A DNA stretch of 64,000 nucleotides from NCBI GenBank assembly GCA_001931535.1, contig CP016211.1:8851703-8915702 (forward strand), read 5' to 3'. Both the position numbers and the translations under genes were made by a program. A model generated the notes under the pieces. The model was not told the origin of the DNA. It did not search any database and saw nothing but the letters and a program-made list of their open reading frames with translations. This document shows, one piece after another, positions 59,973 to 64,000 of the stretch; the first letter of the stretch is position 1; each line of letters opens with the position of its first letter. The DNA comes from Minicystis rosea (lineage in GTDB: Bacteria > Myxococcota_A > Polyangia > Polyangiales > Polyangiaceae).

Positions 59973-61136
59973 CTATCGCGCCGAGGCCATCGCCGCAGGC
60001 GCCGAACTAAAGCCCATCTCCCCCACCAGCGATCGCACCCGCTCGCGGAAGCGCTCGTATCCATGCTCGCGCTCGATCCGAGCGCGCGCCGCCGCGCCGA
60101 GGCGCGCGCGGAGCCCCGGATCCTGGGCGAGCTCCACGATCCGCGCGGCGATGGCGGCGAGATCGAAGGGCGGGAGCACGAACCCCGACACGCCATCGGC
60201 GGCGGCCTCGCGCGAGCCGTCCCGATCGCCGACCAAGATGGGCTTTCCACACGCCGCCGCCTCCAAGGGAGTGAGCGGGATGCCTTCGCCCGCGCCCGGC
60301 CCGGCGTGGGTGATGAGCGAGAACACGTCGCAGGATCGGTAAATGGCGGGAAGATCTTCCTCGCGGATCGATCCCGTGAAGAAGACCCGATCGGCCACGC
60401 CGAGACGCGCGGCCTGCTCGGTGAGCTCGGCGCGGAGGGGGCCATCACCGGCGATGATCAAGCGCACCGGCACGGCCGCGGGGAGGCGCGCCATCACGTC
60501 GATGAGCCGATCGTAACCTTTGTAGCGAGCGCCCGGGCAGAGCCGGCCGAGCGTGAGCACGGTGGTGCCGGCGAAGGAGGAAGAGACGCCGTAGCGCGCG
60601 AGGACGTCACCGGGATCGCCCGGCGAAAAGCGCTGGAGATCGACACAATCCCAATGAACGAGGAGCCGAGAAGCGCCGTGGAGACCGTGCTCGACGACGT
60701 AATCACGTGTGTTGTGGCAATCGCTCACCACCCAATCGGAGCGGCGGAGCGAGGCGGCGCGGACGCGATGGAGAGCCGTCCAAACCTCCATGCCATAGAC
60801 GTTGAGCACCGAGGTGGCACCGATGGCGCGGGCCAGCGTGACCGCGAGCGGCGCGATGCCCACGTGCGCGCACCAGACGACGCGCGGCCGCGACGCGAGG
60901 GCCTCCGCCAACGCGGCCGCCGAGAACATCGATTTGCCGGTCAGCGAAGGGCCGAAGCTCGCGAAGTCGACGGCGAACGGCTCCTCGAAGCCGCGGGCGT
61001 CCGGCGGGGCGAGCGAGAGCACGGAGACCGCCGGCTCGCCGAGGATCTCGCGCAAGGCGCGGATCTGATATCGGCAGTACCGACTGATTCCCCCTTTGTC
61101 GAACACACCCGGAGCAAGATAAAGGATGGTCTTCAT
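59973..61136 (-). CDS. GT4 family glycosyltransferase
   Basis: 387 residues. The N-terminal half begins 'TILYLAPGVFDKGGISRYCR' and the C-terminal half has the GT4 donor motif 'GEGIPLTPLEAAACGKPILV' (E-x7-E). It transfers a sugar from a nucleotide donor to an unknown acceptor. No linked cell-wall or exopolysaccharide cluster is seen nearby. Converges on the HAD gene. Confidence 0.88.
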   Translation of the reverse strand: MKTILYLAPGVFDKGGISRYCRYQIRALREILGEPAVSVLSLAPPDARGFEEPFAVDFASFGPSLTGKSMFSAAALAEALASRPRVVWCAHVGIAPLAVTLARAIGATSVLNVYGMEVWTALHRVRAASLRRSDWVVSDCHNTRDYVVEHGLHGASRLLVHWDCVDLQRFSPGDPGDVLARYGVSSSFAGTTVLTLGRLCPGARYKGYDRLIDVMARLPAAVPVRLIIAGDGPLRAELTEQAARLGVADRVFFTGSIREEDLPAIYRSCDVFSLITHAGPGAGEGIPLTPLEAAACGKPILVGDRDGSREAAADGVSGFVLPPFDLAAIAARIVELAQDPGLRARLGAAARARIEREHGYERFRERVRSLVGEMGFSSAPAAMASAR

Positions 61137-61175
61137 GCGCGTGGACGGGCGGTATGCCCCCGCCCAAGCCCACCA

Positions 61176-62207
61176 TTATACACGCGGCTTCGGGGCGTCG
61201 GCGACGATCGGCAGCGCGACGTCGCCCCGACCACGATAGATACGATCGATGCGCTTTCGCGCGGCGACGAGCCCCTTGTCAAATCGCCCCAGACGATTGC
61301 CCTCGATGTTCGGACGCTTGTCGGCGAGGCGATCGAGCATGCGACAATCGAGTCGGATCTCCAGCTCGATGAAGGCGCGCGAGGCCGGGACCAAAACGGC
61401 GTTGAGGCCCGCGCGCCCCCACGGTGCGGCGCGCGCGTAGGCGAAGGTGAAGAGCTCCGTCTCCTCGGCCGAAAGAGGATTGTAGAAGACGGCGATGCGA
61501 AGCGCTTCGCCCTTCCGCTCGCGGGTCTTCGCGTCGAGCCAATATTGATCGTAGACGGTGTGGACCGGCGAGAACCGCGTGGTCCAATCGTCCACGAAGA
61601 GGCCGTCTGCCGGAAAATCGTAAAGGGCACGAATGGCCGCAGGGATGTGGCGTTGCGGACCGACGTTGTAGACGCGGATGCGATCGGCCTCGATGGTCGT
61701 CTCGGTCTCGACCTCGCCCAGGCGATCGGGCTCGTAGCCGAGGAGCGCGTGCGTCGCGCCCGTGTGCTCGACCTCGGTGAAATTGTCGACGACGAGCTCG
61801 AGCGGGGCTTTGGCCACGTGGCGAAAGCGGCCGATCTCGAACCAACCTTCGACGTCGAAGCGCGGGAAAGCCGCGGAGACGCCGGCGCGCTTCACCCAGA
61901 CGGCACCGTCGCGCTCGACGACGTCGAAGCTCTCCGTCGTGGGCCGGAGGCGCGGGTTGCCCGGGCTCTCGCCCGCGCCGTCGGGCGCCCACCGCCAACT
62001 GTGGTACGGGCAAACCACGCAGCCGCCGTCGACGCGCCCTTTGCTGAGGCGCGCGCCGCGGTGCGGACAGCGATCCTCGAGCGCGCCGAGCCCGCCGGAC
62101 GCGGTGCGGAACACCACGATCTCGCGCCCGGCGACGCGCACGCCCACGGGCTTCTTCCCGAGCTCTCCGCTCTTCAGGACTGGGTGCCAGTGATCGATCT
62201 CGGCCAT
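61176..62207 (-). CDS. Rieske-type oxygenase (aromatic ring-hydroxylating family)
   Basis: 343 residues. Rieske cluster ligands Cys47/His49 ('CPHRGARLSKG') and Cys66/His69 ('CPYHSW') are intact. The catalytic iron site lies in 'DNFTEVEHTGATHALLG'. The form is that of single-component oxygenases of the vanillate demethylase type, often acting on aromatic or lipid substrates. It starts 4 bases after the flavin monooxygenase stop, so the two are co-transcribed and may act in series. Confidence 0.87.
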   Translation of the reverse strand: MAEIDHWHPVLKSGELGKKPVGVRVAGREIVVFRTASGGLGALEDRCPHRGARLSKGRVDGGCVVCPYHSWRWAPDGAGESPGNPRLRPTTESFDVVERDGAVWVKRAGVSAAFPRFDVEGWFEIGRFRHVAKAPLELVVDNFTEVEHTGATHALLGYEPDRLGEVETETTIEADRIRVYNVGPQRHIPAAIRALYDFPADGLFVDDWTTRFSPVHTVYDQYWLDAKTRERKGEALRIAVFYNPLSAEETELFTFAYARAAPWGRAGLNAVLVPASRAFIELEIRLDCRMLDRLADKRPNIEGNRLGRFDKGLVAARKRIDRIYRGRGDVALPIVADAPKPRV

Positions 62208-62211
62208 ACCC

Positions 62212-63348
62212 TCACCTCTTCGTCACGGCGGCTGCGATGCGCTCCGCCTCCAGCGCGATGTCGTGGAGCGCGCCGGTGAGCGGATTGCGGAATCCGATGA
62301 AATAAAGCCCCTTCGCCGACTCGACCTCTCGCCCGTGCCAGCGCGGATAACCACGTTCGTCGACGTACTCGGCGGCGCGATCGAGGAAGTCTTCGAGGGC
62401 GGGCCGATATCCGGTCGCGAGGACGATGAGATCGGCCGGGATTTGGCGGCCGTCGCCGAGCTCGACGCCGGTCTCGGTGTAGGCGCGCGGGCCGGGGACG
62501 ACGCGAATCTTGCCCTGCTTGATGAGCGCCACCGTGCCGATGTCGATGAGCGGAATCCGCCCCTTCTCCACCACTTGCCGCGCCGGCCCGATGTCCGGGC
62601 GGGAGAGGCCCCAAGGCGAGAGATCGCCGACGACGCGATCGAGGATGGCGAGCGCGATCTTGTCGGCCAAGGCCACGGGCAGCCGGCCCAAGCCATAGAG
62701 GGAGTTGACCTGCGCGGGGATGCCGTGGAGATCGCGCGGGACGACGTGCACGGGGCTGCGCACGGAGAGCGAGGTCTCGGCGCCGGACTCCCACAAATCC
62801 AAGGCGATTTCACCGCCCGAGTTGCCGATGCCCACCACCAGCGCGCGCTTGCCGCGGAAGGCTTCACCGCTCTTGAACTCGGAGCTGTGGCGCACGACGC
62901 CGCGAAAGCGATCACGCCCGGGCCACGAAGGCACTTTGGGCACGCGGTTGTAGCCGGTGGCGATCACGAGGCCTCGGCTCCGGATCTCGGTGCCCGCGGC
63001 GCGCACGACCCAGCGCGCGCCGTCCTGAGAAGCGCGCTCGACGGTGTGCCCGAAGCGCGGCTCGAGCCGGAAGCGGCGGGCATAGCGTTCGAGGTAATCG
63101 ACCACCTGGGCGCGGGCCGGGTACATGGGCACGTCGTCCGGCCACGGCATGTGCGGGAGCGCGGAGAGCTGCTTGATGGTGTGGAGGTGGAGCCGCTCGT
63201 AGTGACGCCGCCACGTCGACCCCACCTCGCCGGCCTGCTCCAGCATCACGAAGGGCACGCCGCGCTCGCGCAAACACGCGCCCACCGCGAGCCCCGCGGG
63301 CCCCGCTCCGACGACGACGACCTCCGTCTCCTCGACCATGCCGCCCAT
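62212..63348 (-). CDS. Flavin-containing monooxygenase (FMO/YUCCA-like)
   Basis: 378 residues from ATG 63348 (a second ATG at 63339). FAD motif 'VVVVGAGPAGLAVG', FMO identifying sequence 'FRGVVRHSSEF', NADPH motif 'VVGIGNSGGEIALD' and the late 'VLATGYRP' motif are all present. It uses NADPH and O2 to oxygenate a nucleophilic N or S, or a ketone. Four-base gap to the Rieske gene. Substrate unknown. Confidence 0.88.
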   Translation of the reverse strand: MGGMVEETEVVVVGAGPAGLAVGACLRERGVPFVMLEQAGEVGSTWRRHYERLHLHTIKQLSALPHMPWPDDVPMYPARAQVVDYLERYARRFRLEPRFGHTVERASQDGARWVVRAAGTEIRSRGLVIATGYNRVPKVPSWPGRDRFRGVVRHSSEFKSGEAFRGKRALVVGIGNSGGEIALDLWESGAETSLSVRSPVHVVPRDLHGIPAQVNSLYGLGRLPVALADKIALAILDRVVGDLSPWGLSRPDIGPARQVVEKGRIPLIDIGTVALIKQGKIRVVPGPRAYTETGVELGDGRQIPADLIVLATGYRPALEDFLDRAAEYVDERGYPRWHGREVESAKGLYFIGFRNPLTGALHDIALEAERIAAAVTKR

Positions 63349-63778
63349 GCTACCCGAACCGCGGTGCGAGCGCGCGCCCACCGAACACCGTCCGGCGAGG
63401 CGCCTCCACCCGCGCGCATGGCCGCGCAGCGCCTCTCACGACCTCTCGTGTCTCCGAATCTACATATCTTTGCGACGACATCACAATCACGAGATCCACG
63501 AGACATCGAATCATGAGCTGGCTCACACGATGGGTGGGAATGTCTTGACGTCTCCCAAGGTGACCAATACTCCTCTTCTTCAGCACTGGAGATACGTGTC
63601 CGCGCCGGCCATCCAACGATGATGGCACGGCCCGCGTGCGCGCTCTCGTCGGCAACAGAGGGCGTGGCCGAAACGCGATGTCGTTTCGTTTTCGCTCGTT
63701 TTCGGGCACATCTCGAAGGACAACAACCCGGGGCCAAGTCCCCATCGCCGATCCGCGCGCGCGGATCAGGAGACCCAC
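63349..63778. other. Gap between FMO gene and partial secreted gene
   Basis: 430 bases with lower GC than its surroundings (AT-rich stretch 63455-63560). I see no convincing gene. A weak +strand promoter-like pair (TTGACG at 63545, TACTCC 17 bases on) is too poor to annotate. Confidence 0.5.
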
Positions 63779-64000
63779 ATGCGAAGAGCCTTCCTTCTGG
63801 CGGCATTGCCGCTCAGCGCGATGATCGCGCCGCTCGCCTGCGCCGGCCTCGACGACTCGACCCCTGTGCCGGAGGACGGCGTCGTCGCCTCCGAGGACGA
63901 GTGGAAACAGCACTGTCCCGACGGTGGCCCCAAGTATCCATGGCAGCACTGCCCTGACGCGGGCACGAAGCCGGGAACCGGATCGAGCTCCAGCGGGGGA
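63779..64000 (+). CDS. Exported protein with cysteine-rich repeats, 5' part only
   Basis: The first 74 codons; the gene runs off the window. ATG 63779 has AGGAG nearby upstream. The signal peptide is 'MRRAFLLAALPLSAMIAPLACA'-type (basic, hydrophobic, ending with Ala-Cys-Ala; a lipobox is possible at Cys). The mature start is acidic and then carries a repeated QHCPD-G motif: 'QHCPDGGPKYPWQHCPDAG', followed by a Gly/Ser linker. No family recognised. Confidence 0.6.
   Translation, partial: MRRAFLLAALPLSAMIAPLACAGLDDSTPVPEDGVVASEDEWKQHCPDGGPKYPWQHCPDAGTKPGTGSSSSGG

Noticed and set aside
63545..63573. Sigma-70-like promoter (TTGACG...TACTCC) before the last gene
   Set aside because: The -10 lacks the conserved final T and no second feature supports it; myxobacterial promoters are poorly predicted by this consensus.

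Overview
The window is a high-GC chromosomal segment of a delta-type, predatory-style bacterium, most likely a member of the Myxococcota near Polyangium/Sorangium. That assignment is inferred from gene content: a 1884-residue kinase/ATPase/GAF/histidine-kinase hybrid, DUF4388 and DUF2169 proteins, many lipoproteins with Gly/Thr-rich linkers, a gamma-type heme import operon with HmuY, and type VI secretion accessory genes. No rRNA, tRNA, CRISPR array, integrase or intact insertion sequence is visible. Coding density is very high, and most genes in a run overlap by 1-4 bases.

Layout. 0.1-3 kb: a TfoX-like protein with a histone-H1-like tail, then a type III polyketide synthase/flavoprotein pair preceded by a phased palindrome array (3031-3212). 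3.2-8 kb: a DUF4388/degenerate J-domain regulator, a tiny TatA-like membrane peptide, a fatty-acid-hydroxylase-superfamily enzyme and an anchored protein of unknown function. 8-15.4 kb: a complete heme acquisition operon on the minus strand (Com-like zinc finger, TonB receptor, HmuY, HmuS, HmuT, HmuU, HmuV), nearly every junction translationally coupled, with a Fur-box-like site upstream. 15.5-18.7 kb: an acyl-CoA synthetase and a phytoene-desaturase-like flavoprotein. 18.7-26 kb: a type VI secretion spike module (tandem DUF2169, VgrG, DUF2169, inactive ketosynthase-like protein, PAAR-like DUF4150).

26-28 kb is a scar-like zone with a glycosyltransferase-like fragment, an inverted repeat of CGCAAAGR units and a tandem repeat of about 130 bp. 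28.3-32.9 kb is an overlapping four-gene operon, egtD-egtB-ABC ATPase-permease/binding-protein fusion; together these predict ergothioneine synthesis plus a dedicated ergothioneine (EgtUV-type) transporter. 33-39 kb: an M14 carboxypeptidase, an MBL-fold lipoprotein, small membrane proteins and lipoproteins, a DUF4838 lipoprotein. 38.8-45.5 kb: a MarR regulator divergent from a methyltransferase, then the giant hybrid kinase.

45.7-53.5 kb: a TetR/SnoaL-like/dienoyl-CoA-reductase-like SDR group, an NmrA-like protein, a DyP peroxidase, and a TetR-controlled EmrAB-type efflux pair with two identical spaced inverted repeats in the promoter region. 53.6-59.2 kb: a frameshifted beta-propeller lipoprotein, an outer-membrane-barrel-like protein, a site-2-protease-like protein that has lost its zinc motif, a TIGR02270-type repeat protein, and a DUF4123 adaptor pair, i.e. 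a second type VI accessory patch. 59.2-63.3 kb: a HAD-family protein, a GT4 glycosyltransferase, and a Rieske oxygenase/flavin monooxygenase pair. A partial secreted protein runs off the right end.
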